A DNA stretch of 64,000 nucleotides from Fimenecus sp045545735 (GCA_045545735.1 JAZQBM010000001.1:186001-250000), one strand, 5' to 3'; shown: positions 8,935 through 18,017, counted from the first letter of the stretch. Numbers and translations are program-made. The notes: a model not told the origin generated them from the letters alone.

Positions 8935-9178
8935 ATGTAAACTTATGCGTGAAATTTCTGCGGTTGAATTTGCCGCTTGGGAACTTCATCTTTATCTTGA
9001 TACTCATCCTTGCGATGAAAAAGCATTAGAAATGCAACGTAAATATGTGAAAAGAGCAAAAGAACTCAGAGAAGAATATGCTGAGTGCTACGGTCCTTTG
9101 AACTATAAAGAAGGTAGTGGTCTTGAGTGGGTTAAAAATCCATGGCCTTGGGAATATATGAAGGAGTGTGACTGCTGA
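8927..9178 (+). CDS. cotJB: Spore coat protein CotJB
   Basis: An 83-residue CotJB-family protein (AAWELHLYLDTHP, then a helical charged middle and a Trp/Pro-rich C terminus WVKNPWPWEYM). I place the start at GTG 8927 because GGAGG (8914-8918) is correctly spaced for it; an in-frame ATG at 8912 overlaps that ribosome-binding site and is less likely. The ribosome-binding site lies in the last codons of cotJA. Its stop overlaps the cotJC start by one base (TGATG). Confidence 0.9.
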   Translation: MDKCKLMREISAVEFAAWELHLYLDTHPCDEKALEMQRKYVKRAKELREEYAECYGPLNYKEGSGLEWVKNPWPWEYMKECDC

Positions 9179-9807
9179 TGTTTCAATATGAAAAGAAATT
9201 ACAGTTTCCGGTAAACATTAAAAATCCAAATCCAAAATATGCACAGATAATTATAAGCCAGTTTGGTGGTCCTGACGGTGAACTTGCCGCATCAATGAGA
9301 TATCTTTCACAAAGATATTCAATGCCGTATGCTGAACTTAAAGGATTATTAACGGACATTGGTACTGAAGAACTTTCTCATCTTGAGATGGTAGGTGCAA
9401 TTGTATATCAATTGACACGAAATCTTACAATAGAAGAAATCAAAAAGTCAGGTTTTGATAAATATTTTGTTGACCATACTACAGGCGTTTATCCTGTGGC
9501 TGCAAGTGGTGCACCTTTTACTGCTGCATATTTGCAATCAAAAGGTGACGTAATCACAGATTTGCATGAAGACCTTGCCGCTGAGCAGAAAGCAAGAACA
9601 ACTTATGACAATATTTTAAGACTTGTTGATGACCCTGATGTTCGTGAACCAATTAAGTTCTTGCGTCAACGTGAAATCGTGCATTATCAGAGATTTGGTG
9701 AAGGCTTGCAACTCGCAACAGACAGACTTGATAGCAAGAATTTCTATGCTTTTAATCCAAGTTTTGATAAGCATTGTAACAAAAAAGTATATAATAAAAG
9801 AACGTAA
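9178..9807 (+). CDS. cotJC: CotJC, manganese-catalase-like spore coat protein
   Basis: A 209-residue member of the manganese catalase family found in spore coats. The four-helix metal site is readable as Glu and Glu/His pairs in GPDGELAASMRYLSQRY, GTEELSHLEMVG, DLAAEQKARTTYD and QREIVHYQRF. It may detoxify peroxide in the coat or be structural; the sequence keeps the metal ligands, so activity is plausible. Translationally coupled to cotJB and followed by a terminator. Confidence 0.93.
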   Translation: MFQYEKKLQFPVNIKNPNPKYAQIIISQFGGPDGELAASMRYLSQRYSMPYAELKGLLTDIGTEELSHLEMVGAIVYQLTRNLTIEEIKKSGFDKYFVDHTTGVYPVAASGAPFTAAYLQSKGDVITDLHEDLAAEQKARTTYDNILRLVDDPDVREPIKFLRQREIVHYQRFGEGLQLATDRLDSKNFYAFNPSFDKHCNKKVYNKRT

Positions 9808-9827
9808 ATAAAAAGTGAATATAAATA

Positions 9828-9857
9828 CAAAAGGTGTCTATTTACAGACACCTTTTT
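9828..9857. terminator. Bidirectional terminator between cotJC and the yfhO-like gene
   Basis: AAGGTGTCT (9831-9839) pairs with AGACACCTT (9846-9854) with T's on the right and A's on the left, serving the two convergent units. Confidence 0.88.
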
Positions 9858-9862
9858 GCTTA

Positions 9863-12685
9863 TTATTCATTTTCGTCTATATTTTCAATTTTAGATGTAT
9901 CAAGAAGTTCCTCTTGATTTTGTTTATTATCGAAAATAATAATTTCTTCATCACTTTTGTGATTTTGATTTTCAACTATATTCTTTTCTGCAATTTTAAC
10001 TCTTTGCCACAAATTATCTTTTTTACTTTTAAAAAATAACCATTTTTTACTGTTGAGGATATAGAAAATTAGAAGAATAATAACAAACAAGGTTGAGATT
10101 ATTATACATTCCTGTAACCCTTGTGCTTCGTAAATGAATGTGATTTCATGTTCGCCTTCAGTTACATTTACGCCGATTAAAGCATCGGAAATAGAAAGCA
10201 TATCTGACTTATTAATTTTTTTGCCATCAACATAAATTTGCCAACTTTCATCATATGGGATTGATGTGTATAAAATCTCGTTTTCATTAGCACTAAATTT
10301 ACCTTTAATTACTGTTTCATCAAATCTTGTATATTCAAGCTGACCTTCGTGAAGATTATTATAACCTTCTGTAAATTTATCATGGTCAATTGTAAAAGCG
10401 ATAAAATCAACACTTGCAGACGATACTTCATCTTTTAATGGCAATTCAACCGAAATTACTTCACCGTTTTCATGACTACCCAAATCAAGAATATAGCCGT
10501 CATTAACTGTCATAGTTGTTGATATTTTTGGAGAGAAAACAGATACTGTGTCAAGATTTCTTGAATAAACATAAATGTAAATATTTGAGTTATCTTTTGC
10601 AGTAATATCAATAGTTATTGAGCCAGTATATTCATTCGAAATTTTGTTAAGAGAAAAAGTTCCTTCAGCAATGCTGTATTTGTCAATCGTTAATACATTA
10701 CCGTAAACTATCTCATAATCTGTAATTCTGTTATATACACCTTCAACTCCAGTTGCAAGTTTGAAATAATCTTCTTGAGCTTCAACGGGATTATTGTAAG
10801 TAGATGCATCCCAGCCTTTTAAAGCATCAGAAACAGGGTATGCAATGTTTAACATATAATTGTTCTCATATGCTGAATACAGTTCATTTTCAGCTTTTAA
10901 AGAATAATAATTGCTTTCAGAAATGTAGTCGGATTTATCATAAATATATTTTAATGAAAACATTGCATTATAAATTGGTGTTTGCGGGTTATAGGTAAAA
11001 CTATTGATTTTATTTCCGTATAAACCGATATATTTTTGAAGATTTGCAACTTTTTCATATGCCATTGATGAAAAGATTGAAGCACCGTTATAGTCATACC
11101 AACAGGGGTCCATTCGTGCTCTTAAATCAGATAACTCTTCACGATAGAATAGTGCATTATCATTGTTGTTGATTTCTTGTTGAAGTGATTTGAATTCATC
11201 ATAATCAGAAACAAAAGATTCTTTTGACTGATTTGCAACATAGTGGTCTGTGTTTGCTGTAATTGTTTCTGCTGTAACAGAACAAATAAGCATTACAGAT
11301 AAGGCGAAAACCTGTGCTTTTTTGCTCACAATCAAACCAAGTACAATTGTGAGAAGAACTGTGAATGCAATTGTAACAAAAACCGTGAAATCATCAACAT
11401 TTTTTGAACCTATTTTCTGTGTTAACACTACAAATGCAACTACGCCAAGGCCAACTGCTAATATCTGCTTTTTATTATATTCGTCAATATTCTTAAGTGC
11501 CTTGAATGCCATAATCAAAAGAATAAACGAATACATAAATGACTGTCTGTACGGCAAATCATTTGGGAAATGAAAACCATGCCAGAAGAAATTAATAAAA
11601 TTAATATTAAAACTGAAATACATTACAGCAAGAAGTACTACTGAAGCAATCTTTTCTGTTGCAGAAATTCTTTTTGAAAATAAATACAATGGAATTAGAA
11701 GAACAGTAAGCATACCACAATAGATATTTGGTAAAACGTCTTCACCACTGCTGCGGATTGTTGGTTCAAGTCCTGCCAAGTGATTTGCAAGAAAGTCAAA
11801 AATATTAAAGTACGATTTATATTCATCAGGCGTTGAACCTGCAGTTGCAGATGATGAATTAAGTATATATGCAAGAGGAATTAGCATAAATAACAGAATA
11901 ATACCTACTGCAAGTGATGAAAATGCAAATCTTAAACCACTTTTCCAAAAGAACGAGTTAGAAAGTTTTTTGAAAAACCCTTTTTCATTTGTAAGAAGAG
12001 TTTTTTTGTTTTTTATTTTTGCAAGAGAACAAAAAAAGTAATAAATAAAATAGATGCAAGAAAATATGCAGAGCATATAGCCAATATAATAGTTAGAGAA
12101 AATTGCAAGTGCCAATGAAACAATATATGTTTTACATTTGCCGGTATTTATAATTCTTTCAATTCCTAATACTACGAATGGAAGAAGATACATAGCGTCA
12201 ATCCACATAACATTCCAATAATAAGCAATAAAATAACCGCAAAATGCATACATAATTCCAAAAGCTGCAATAGAAAATCCATTCGCTTTTTGTGATTTTT
12301 TAAGATAATAGGACATAGCCATTGCACTTAACACAGCCTTAATTGCTATCATTGCTGCAACGGCTTCAAAAGTGTTGTTATGACCGAACAAAAGAATAAT
12401 AAAAGAAATAGGGCTTGATAAATAGTTATAAAAATTACCTAAAAAAGAACTGCCCAGACCACTATTCCATGAATAAATCAAAGATTCTCCGCTTGTTAGT
12501 CTGTCATATAATTCAGAAAAGAGAGGACCATATTGATGATATAAATCCATTCTGTATATTATTTTTTCTCCAAATGGAATTATTTCATAGCAAAAATAGA
12601 CAAGCAAAATTATAAATAATGCTATTCCACCCGAAATATAGATATATTTATTATTTTTTAACATTGTTTTAATTTTTTCAGTCAT
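9863..12685 (-). CDS. YfhO-family large membrane protein
   Basis: A 940-residue polytopic protein of the YfhO family. The N-terminal half holds about a dozen membrane segments, with the family-typical start LYHQYGPLFSELYDRL and GSSFLGNFYNYL; a large extracytoplasmic domain follows (about 480-850), then one further membrane segment and an acidic Asn/Glu-rich cytoplasmic tail. YfhO of Bacillus and relatives has been linked to glycosylation of lipoteichoic acid, so a GT-C-type sugar-transfer role at the membrane is likely but not shown here. It is a single-gene unit with its own promoter, divergent from spoIIIAA. Confidence 0.88.
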   Translation of the reverse strand: MTEKIKTMLKNNKYIYISGGIALFIILLVYFCYEIIPFGEKIIYRMDLYHQYGPLFSELYDRLTSGESLIYSWNSGLGSSFLGNFYNYLSSPISFIILLFGHNNTFEAVAAMIAIKAVLSAMAMSYYLKKSQKANGFSIAAFGIMYAFCGYFIAYYWNVMWIDAMYLLPFVVLGIERIINTGKCKTYIVSLALAIFSNYYIGYMLCIFSCIYFIYYFFCSLAKIKNKKTLLTNEKGFFKKLSNSFFWKSGLRFAFSSLAVGIILLFMLIPLAYILNSSSATAGSTPDEYKSYFNIFDFLANHLAGLEPTIRSSGEDVLPNIYCGMLTVLLIPLYLFSKRISATEKIASVVLLAVMYFSFNINFINFFWHGFHFPNDLPYRQSFMYSFILLIMAFKALKNIDEYNKKQILAVGLGVVAFVVLTQKIGSKNVDDFTVFVTIAFTVLLTIVLGLIVSKKAQVFALSVMLICSVTAETITANTDHYVANQSKESFVSDYDEFKSLQQEINNNDNALFYREELSDLRARMDPCWYDYNGASIFSSMAYEKVANLQKYIGLYGNKINSFTYNPQTPIYNAMFSLKYIYDKSDYISESNYYSLKAENELYSAYENNYMLNIAYPVSDALKGWDASTYNNPVEAQEDYFKLATGVEGVYNRITDYEIVYGNVLTIDKYSIAEGTFSLNKISNEYTGSITIDITAKDNSNIYIYVYSRNLDTVSVFSPKISTTMTVNDGYILDLGSHENGEVISVELPLKDEVSSASVDFIAFTIDHDKFTEGYNNLHEGQLEYTRFDETVIKGKFSANENEILYTSIPYDESWQIYVDGKKINKSDMLSISDALIGVNVTEGEHEITFIYEAQGLQECIIISTLFVIILLIFYILNSKKWLFFKSKKDNLWQRVKIAEKNIVENQNHKSDEEIIIFDNKQNQEELLDTSKIENIDENE

Positions 12686-12715
12686 TTTAGTACACCTTTA
12701 AAAATATTTGTTTTT

Positions 12716-12744
12716 AGTATAACATATCGAGTTTTTCATTTCAA
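12716..12744 (-). promoter_or_regulatory. Predicted sigma-A promoter of the yfhO-like gene
   Basis: Minus strand TTGAAA (12744-12739), 17-bp spacer, TATACT (12721-12716), about 30 bases before the start codon. The opposite side, where spoIIIAA begins, has only a weak sigma-E-like CATAGTTAT at 12776-12784, which I do not call. Confidence 0.6.
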
Positions 12745-12799
12745 GAAAGTTTTGTAATAATAGGGGACAAGTAATCATAGTTATTATCGAGGTGATTAA

Positions 12800-13819
12800 G
12801 TGGACAAATCTTTTCTTAGTGATTTTAATAATATAATTTCATATATTTCTCCAAGAATTCAAATGTATCTAAGAAAAATGAGCGAGCCGATGATTGAAAA
12901 TATACAAGAAATAAGGCTTAGGTCTGAACGCCCTGTTGTAATTGTTACTTCTACAGGAAGCAGTTTTTTAACTTTGAGCGGAAAAACGAGTTATATATAC
13001 TCAGCTAGCTGTGTAATTGCAAGCGAAAACGAGATTTTGGATACTGTGAATAAAATGTGCGGATATTCAATGCACAGCCATTATGAAGATATTCTAAATG
13101 GTTATATTACTTTGCCAATTGGCTCAAGAGTTGGCCTTTGCGGAACTGCTGTTTATGAGAAGGAAAACGTAAAAAGTATTAAAAACATTAACAGTATTAA
13201 CATAAGAATACCAAGAACAGTTCAAGGTGTAGCAGAGCCGATTTTTGATTTAGTTTATAAAGCTAGTCTAAAAAATTTGTTGATTGTTGGACCGCCATCA
13301 TCAGGCAAAACTACAATGCTTCGAGATTTAGCATTTCAATTATCATCAGGTAGAATGGGAAAATACCATAAAATTTGTGTTGTTGATGAAAGAAAAGAAC
13401 TTTTTCCGTCACAATCAGATATTAAATCATTAGGGCCAAATACAGATGTTTTGCTTGGATTTCCTAAAGGCAAAGGAATTTCCATGGCTATAAGGACGCT
13501 TTCACCTGATGTAATAATTTGTGATGAGATTGGCACTTTTGAAGAAGCGAATGAAGTGTTAAATGGCGTTAATTGTGGAGCCAAGTTTGCGTTAAGTATT
13601 CATGCCAATGATGAAAACGAATTAAAAAATAAGAAAATTTTTAAAGAGTTTCTTAATTTTAATGCTATTGAGAAAATCATTTTTCTATCTGGTGCAGAAA
13701 ATCCTTGCAAAATTAAAAAGATAATGAGTGTAAATGAGGTCTTCAATGAAACTTTTGATAATAGCTTTGATTATGTCGCTGAGCACGGTAATGTCCCTGT
13801 TATATGTAAAGCAAATTAA
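12800..13819 (+). CDS. spoIIIAA: Stage III sporulation protein AA (ATPase)
   Basis: A 339-residue secretion-type ATPase of the SpoIIIA-SpoIIQ channel that connects mother cell and forespore. Walker A is GPPSSGKTT at residues 164-172 and Walker B VIICDEIG near 235. GTG at 12800 has GAGGTGA upstream. It is about 30 residues longer than the Bacillus protein (about 307), and the extra C-terminal part is read in a different frame across the start of spoIIIAB for 74 bp. First gene of the complete eight-gene operon, probably controlled by mother-cell sigma-E. Confidence 0.95.
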   Translation: MDKSFLSDFNNIISYISPRIQMYLRKMSEPMIENIQEIRLRSERPVVIVTSTGSSFLTLSGKTSYIYSASCVIASENEILDTVNKMCGYSMHSHYEDILNGYITLPIGSRVGLCGTAVYEKENVKSIKNINSINIRIPRTVQGVAEPIFDLVYKASLKNLLIVGPPSSGKTTMLRDLAFQLSSGRMGKYHKICVVDERKELFPSQSDIKSLGPNTDVLLGFPKGKGISMAIRTLSPDVIICDEIGTFEEANEVLNGVNCGAKFALSIHANDENELKNKKIFKEFLNFNAIEKIIFLSGAENPCKIKKIMSVNEVFNETFDNSFDYVAEHGNVPVICKAN

Positions 13820-14246
13820 TAATCACACAAAAGCAATAAAACAATGTGTGTTACTTATTGAAAACATAAAGATACTCATTGAATATAAGAATTTAAGTGT
13901 TAAAGAGATTTTTGAAGAAATTTCTAATACGAATAGTTATAACATGCTTGTATTTTTAGATAACATCAAGAATGGAATCAATGAATACCATCAAACATTA
14001 AATAATGTATTTTCAAAAGGAAACTCATTAAATATGTTTGATTTAGATGATATTGAGCATTTAAAAGGTTTTTTCTCAATGCTAGGTAAGTCAGACACAA
14101 GTGGACAAATATTGAATTGTAATCTATATAAGAATTTATTTGAAAAAAAATATTTACAATTAGAAGAAAATAAAAATTTAAAGTGCAAAAGCACGGCAAC
14201 TATAACTTTGGGAATTGGTTTGTTATTTTCAATAATTGTAATTTAA
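13746..14246 (+). CDS. spoIIIAB: Stage III sporulation protein AB
   Basis: A 166-residue protein with an N-terminal membrane segment (MKLLIIALIMSLST start), a helical, T2SF-like central part and a C-terminal membrane segment. ATG at 13746 is preferred over 13734 because GAGG at 13736-13739 is spaced for it. The first 74 bp lie inside the spoIIIAA 3' end. By analogy to type II secretion GspF, AB is the membrane platform of the feeding-tube complex. Confidence 0.92.
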   Translation: MKLLIIALIMSLSTVMSLLYVKQINNHTKAIKQCVLLIENIKILIEYKNLSVKEIFEEISNTNSYNMLVFLDNIKNGINEYHQTLNNVFSKGNSLNMFDLDDIEHLKGFFSMLGKSDTSGQILNCNLYKNLFEKKYLQLEENKNLKCKSTATITLGIGLLFSIIVI

Positions 14247-14257
14247 TGGAGTAAAAA

Positions 14258-14452
14258 ATGGATATTACATTTCTTTTTAAAATAGCAGGAATAGGGTTAA
14301 TTGTTGCAGTATTACAACAGTTACTTTCAAAAACCGGTAGGGAAGAGTTTGCAACACTTACAGTTCTTACAGGAATTATTGTGATAATTGCAATGCTTGT
14401 ACCACAAATTTCGTCAGTTTTTGATGAGTTAAAATCTATATTTAATTTATGA
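14258..14452 (+). CDS. spoIIIAC: Stage III sporulation protein AC
   Basis: A 64-residue membrane protein with two hydrophobic segments and the conserved LLSKTGREEFA between them. Component of the sporulation channel membrane platform. GGAG precedes the ATG; it overlaps spoIIIAD by four bases. Confidence 0.95.
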   Translation: MDITFLFKIAGIGLIVAVLQQLLSKTGREEFATLTVLTGIIVIIAMLVPQISSVFDELKSIFNL

Positions 14453-14838
14453 GTGTTTTCTTAAAAATCGGATTAATTTCATTAATTTATGTCTGTTTAT
14501 CAGTTATTTTAAAATCTTACAGACCTGAATACGTATTTTTAATGCGTATTTGTGCTGTAATTGTAATTTTCTTATTAATTACAGAAGATTTATCATCTTT
14601 CATTTCAAATGTATTATCAGTATTTTCTGTATTCAATATTGAAACTGCACATATTAATTTGCTCTTAAAAGTTACAGGAATAGCCATTGTTACTGATTTT
14701 ATTTGTGATACACTTATAGATACAGGTGAAAAATCATTGGCAGGTGTAGTGTCTGTGTCGTCAAAATTTTTAATTGTTTATCTTGCGTTACCAGTGCTTA
14801 ACGGCTTGATTTTGTTTTGTTTAAAGTTTGTTGAATAG
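14449..14838 (+). CDS. spoIIIAD: Stage III sporulation protein AD
   Basis: A 129-residue integral membrane protein with four hydrophobic segments and the family-typical FICDTLIDTGEKSLAG near the middle. Together with AC it is a small membrane partner of the SpoIIIA complex. GTG/ATG overlap with spoIIIAC points to coupled translation. Confidence 0.94.
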   Translation: MSVFLKIGLISLIYVCLSVILKSYRPEYVFLMRICAVIVIFLLITEDLSSFISNVLSVFSVFNIETAHINLLLKVTGIAIVTDFICDTLIDTGEKSLAGVVSVSSKFLIVYLALPVLNGLILFCLKFVE

Positions 14839-14839
14839 T

Positions 14840-15934
14840 ATGAAGAAGTTTATATTAATTATTTTTTCTGTTTTAGCTTTAATTTCAATCTTTTCATTCA
14901 GTTCATCTGCAATTGACAATGATATTCAAACTGTGTGGGATGAGGTTGACCAAAAAACCAAGGAATATCTTGAAGATTTAGGGATTACTGAAATAAGTTT
15001 TGACGATTTATTTAATTTAAGTCCAACGAGAGTAATTGAATTTTTATTTGATTTAAGTTTTAAAACAGGCATAAAAATATTTGAAAATATAATTGTTATT
15101 ATGGTGATTTTAATAATCATTTCCATAGCATCAGCTTTTTTAAAAGAATCAGACAAAACAGAAAAAATAATACACTTTGTTGGTGTGCTAACAATTCTGT
15201 CTGTAATAATAGTCCCAATCAGTCGTATTATTACAGATGTTGCGACAGGAATTAAAACTTCAATGGTTTTTGTAAATTCTTATTTGCCTGTTATGACGGC
15301 AATTATAGTAGCATCCAAAAATCCAGGTCTTGCAATTACATATAATTCTTTTTCAATATTTTTGTCGTCAGTAATTACTTCCGTTGCAGATAAGTTTTTT
15401 ATGCCGTGTATAAGTGCAATATTATCTTTTAATATTCTCTCATCTTTTTCTTTTGAGAATTATCGTGAAAGAATTGTGTCAGCTTTCAGACGCGGAATCG
15501 TAGTTTTACTTGCATTGTTTTCAACTGTTTACACAGGTTTATTAACTACACAAAGCATACTCGCAAGTTCATCTGACAGTATTGCACTCAGAGGAATAAA
15601 GTTTATTTCTGGTGCATTTGTACCGGTTGTAGGGGCAGGAGTTGGTGATGCACTGTCCTCAGTTTTCAGTAGTTTTGTAATAATGAAGAATACTTTAGGC
15701 GTGTTTGTAATTATTGTGATTTTACTGATAAATCTACCTGTAATGGTTGAACTTTTAATCTGGTATTTTGCACTTCAGTTATGTTCAGTTGTATCATCAA
15801 TGCTTGGCATTAAGAATATTACAGATACACTTGATAGTCTATCATCAGTAATTTCTCTTTTAAATATAATACTGTTTTTCGTAACATTTGTACTTGTTAT
15901 ATCAACAGGCGTAATAATTATGATGGGTAAATAA
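14840..15934 (+). CDS. spoIIIAE: Stage III sporulation protein AE
   Basis: A 364-residue polytopic protein with an N-terminal signal peptide (MKKFILIIFSVLALIS start, cleavage probable after SSSA) and about seven later membrane segments. I prefer ATG 14840, one base after the spoIIIAD stop, because it gives a clean signal peptide; in-frame TTG codons at 14828 and 14831 are possible. No good Shine-Dalgarno is visible for any of them, so translation probably depends on coupling to spoIIIAD. AE is a membrane scaffold of the channel. Confidence 0.94.
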   Translation: MKKFILIIFSVLALISIFSFSSSAIDNDIQTVWDEVDQKTKEYLEDLGITEISFDDLFNLSPTRVIEFLFDLSFKTGIKIFENIIVIMVILIIISIASAFLKESDKTEKIIHFVGVLTILSVIIVPISRIITDVATGIKTSMVFVNSYLPVMTAIIVASKNPGLAITYNSFSIFLSSVITSVADKFFMPCISAILSFNILSSFSFENYRERIVSAFRRGIVVLLALFSTVYTGLLTTQSILASSSDSIALRGIKFISGAFVPVVGAGVGDALSSVFSSFVIMKNTLGVFVIIVILLINLPVMVELLIWYFALQLCSVVSSMLGIKNITDTLDSLSSVISLLNIILFFVTFVLVISTGVIIMMGK

Positions 15935-15935
15935 T

Positions 15936-16373
15936 ATGGAAAATTTTAAAATATGGATTATTTCACTATGTGGAGCAACAGCAATATCGTCGTTATTCAA
16001 AATTTTGCTTTCAAACTCATCGCTCAACAAAGTACTGAACATATTTTTTTCAGTATTTATTTTATTTTATATAGTTATGCCAATACAATCAGTTATAGAT
16101 AGCTATTCATTTGATAATGAGTTTAATGATGAACAAATTGAATACAACGAAATCTATAAAAAAGGCTATGAACAAATTATTGAATCCTCGGTTACAAATG
16201 AATGCAAAAAGCTATCTGTTGAAGTACTTTCGTTTCAAATATCTTCATATGTGAATGATGATGGGCATTTGTGTGTAGAAAAGCTTGAAATTGACATTGA
16301 CAATAATGAGAAAATTGGTGAGGTTAAAACAGAACTCAAAACGCAACTTGGTTACGAGGTGAATGTTAAATGA
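15936..16373 (+). CDS. spoIIIAF: Stage III sporulation protein AF
   Basis: A 145-residue protein with two N-terminal membrane segments (about 5-25 and 34-55) and a C-terminal ring-building-type soluble domain that, in homologs, faces the intermembrane space. It starts one base after the spoIIIAE stop and overlaps spoIIIAG by four bases. Confidence 0.93.
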   Translation: MENFKIWIISLCGATAISSLFKILLSNSSLNKVLNIFFSVFILFYIVMPIQSVIDSYSFDNEFNDEQIEYNEIYKKGYEQIIESSVTNECKKLSVEVLSFQISSYVNDDGHLCVEKLEIDIDNNEKIGEVKTELKTQLGYEVNVK

Positions 16374-16927
16374 ATTCATTAAAATCATACTTGAAAAAAT
16401 TAGATGAAATAAAGAATAACAAGAAATTGTCATTAATTGTTATAGCAGGTTTTTTGGTAATTGCACTTATATTTATTTCTGAACTTGACTTTACAGAAAA
16501 TGAACAGGAAAAAATTGAAATTACGGATGAAATGTCCACTGCTGAATACTGTATTTATCTTGAAGATAAAGTTACGGAAATTATTGAATCAATTGACGGA
16601 GCAGGGAAGACAAAAGTAATGATTACGCTTTCTGAAACTACTGAATACATCTATGCGACAAATGACAGGGATACACGTAAAAGTAATGACACGAATAACG
16701 ACTCAACAAATGAAAATGATTATGTAATTATTGAAAAAGACAACAATGATACTGGTTTATTAATAAAAACTATTGAGCCAAAAGTTAGGGGAATAGCGGT
16801 AGTATGTGAAGGTGGTAATAGCTCAACAGTGCAAAGTCAAATATATTCTGCAGTAAGTGCGGTTTTAAATATAAGCACATCACGAATATCAATATCTAAA
16901 TTAACGCATACGGAGGAATCAAAATGA
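16370..16927 (+). CDS. spoIIIAG: Stage III sporulation protein AG
   Basis: A 185-residue single-pass protein (membrane segment about 22-39) with a ring-building domain. In Bacillus AG forms the 30-subunit ring of the channel. A polar Asn/Asp/Thr-rich insertion near residues 100-118 interrupts the domain where the known structure has a beta-insertion; ring-domain signature PKVRGIAVVCEGG follows. Four-base overlaps on both sides. Confidence 0.95.
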   Translation: MNSLKSYLKKLDEIKNNKKLSLIVIAGFLVIALIFISELDFTENEQEKIEITDEMSTAEYCIYLEDKVTEIIESIDGAGKTKVMITLSETTEYIYATNDRDTRKSNDTNNDSTNENDYVIIEKDNNDTGLLIKTIEPKVRGIAVVCEGGNSSTVQSQIYSAVSAVLNISTSRISISKLTHTEESK

Positions 16928-17454
16928 AAAGCAGAATAATTGGAAGAAAACAACTTTTAACATTTAGTCTTGTGTTCGCATTGGGGTTGGCGGTATTTGT
17001 AAATTGGTACTACACTAAACCACAGGGTAACACAACTGAACCTGAAGTGACTAATCAGTCAAATCTTGGTGACGCACAGTACGTAAATTCAGATTCTGTT
17101 GAAGAAACTGACTATTTTGAAACCGCAGTGCTTAACAGAACAAAAGCACACGACAACGCAAAAGATTATTTATCAGGAATTATTTCTGACAAAAATATTG
17201 ATGAAGAAACAAAAGAATCAGCAAGAGAAAAACTTACTGAAATTTCTGAGCAAATCAAAATTGAAAATGATATAGAAAATTTAATTACAGCACAAACAAA
17301 TAATAAATGTCTTGTAACATATGATAACGAAACAATTGAAGTAATTCTGCCAAAAGATACAGTTGATGAAAATGTTGTTGTAAAAATTAAAGATATAATT
17401 CTTTCAAAAACGAAACTTTCAGCTGAAAATATAACAATAATTGAAACAAAATAA
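16924..17454 (+). CDS. spoIIIAH: Stage III sporulation protein AH
   Basis: A 176-residue single-pass protein (membrane segment about 9-27) with an extracytoplasmic ring-building/YscJ-like domain that, in homologs, binds SpoIIQ across the intermembrane space. The motif YFETAVLNRTKAHDNAK followed by a helical repeat is typical. SpoIIQ is not in the window. Last gene of the operon; the first terminator downstream is at 17563-17602. Confidence 0.95.
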   Translation: MKSRIIGRKQLLTFSLVFALGLAVFVNWYYTKPQGNTTEPEVTNQSNLGDAQYVNSDSVEETDYFETAVLNRTKAHDNAKDYLSGIISDKNIDEETKESAREKLTEISEQIKIENDIENLITAQTNNKCLVTYDNETIEVILPKDTVDENVVVKIKDIILSKTKLSAENITIIETK

Positions 17455-17486
17455 TGCATAAAACGGTATTATATACGTTTTTTCTA

Positions 17487-17515
17487 TTGAAATTTAGCGG
17501 ACATAGTGATAAAAT
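17487..17515 (+). promoter_or_regulatory. Predicted sigma-A promoter of nusB
   Basis: TTGAAA (17487-17492), 17-bp spacer, TAAAAT (17510-17515). Transcription would begin near 17522 and must pass the terminator-like hairpin at 17563-17602 before reaching nusB. Confidence 0.65.
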
Positions 17516-17562
17516 ATACATAAATTATATGTATATACATTTCGAACCGCAGAAAATTAAGA

Positions 17563-17602
17563 ACGCTCCCTGTTTTTTCTGACGGGGAGCGTATATTTTT
17601 TT
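17563..17602 (+). terminator. Terminator-like hairpin between the nusB promoter and nusB
   Basis: ACGCTCCC (17563-17570) pairs perfectly with GGGAGCGT (17585-17592), loop of 14, then ATATTTTTTT to 17602. The nusB ribosome-binding site GGAGG begins at 17603. CCGCAGAAAA (17547-17556) can instead pair with the loop and first G of the 3' arm (17575-17581 and 17583-17585, one bulged A). It may end the spoIIIA transcript, attenuate nusB, or both. Confidence 0.8.
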
Positions 17603-17612
17603 GGAGGATACT

Positions 17613-18017
17613 ATGACAAGAAAAGAAGAAAGAGAACTTGCTTTTACTTTGATTTTTGAAAAAATCTTTAACGATGAACTTACGGTTGACGAAGTAATTG
17701 AAAACGCAGTTGAAGCAAGATTAATCGAAGAAAATACTTACGCTTTTTCTGTTGCACATCTCACATATGAGAATATTGAAGAAATTGATAAAAAAATTAC
17801 TGATAATTCAATTGGTTGGTCTGTAAAAAGACTTCCAAAAGTGTCGCTTGCAATTTTTCGTCTTGCTCTTTGTGAAATTTTTTATGTACCATCAGTTCCA
17901 AACAGCGTTGTAATTAACGAGGCAGTTGAACTTGCAAAGAAATTTGCTACAAAAGAAGATGCATCGTTCATTAATGGTGTGCTCGGTAAAATCGTAAAAG
18001 AGATTGATGCCCAATGA
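17613..18017 (+). CDS. nusB: Transcription antitermination factor NusB
   Basis: A 134-residue all-helical NusB, which with NusE (S10) binds boxA RNA and supports rRNA transcription. TRKEERELAFTLIFE at the N terminus and SVPNSVVINEAVELAKKFA with FINGVLGKI at the C terminus are the family signatures. ATG at 17613 is chosen for GGAGG at 17603-17607; the TTG frame start at 17601 includes that ribosome-binding site. Overlaps the next gene by four bases. It heads the DNA-repair/isoprenoid operon. Confidence 0.96.
   Translation: MTRKEERELAFTLIFEKIFNDELTVDEVIENAVEARLIEENTYAFSVAHLTYENIEEIDKKITDNSIGWSVKRLPKVSLAIFRLALCEIFYVPSVPNSVVINEAVELAKKFATKEDASFINGVLGKIVKEIDAQ

Noticed and set aside
12752..12784. 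Sigma-E promoter for spoIIIAA
   Set aside because: CATAGTTAT resembles the -10 CATACA-T, but the -35 match is poor; biology suggests sigma-E, sequence does not prove it.
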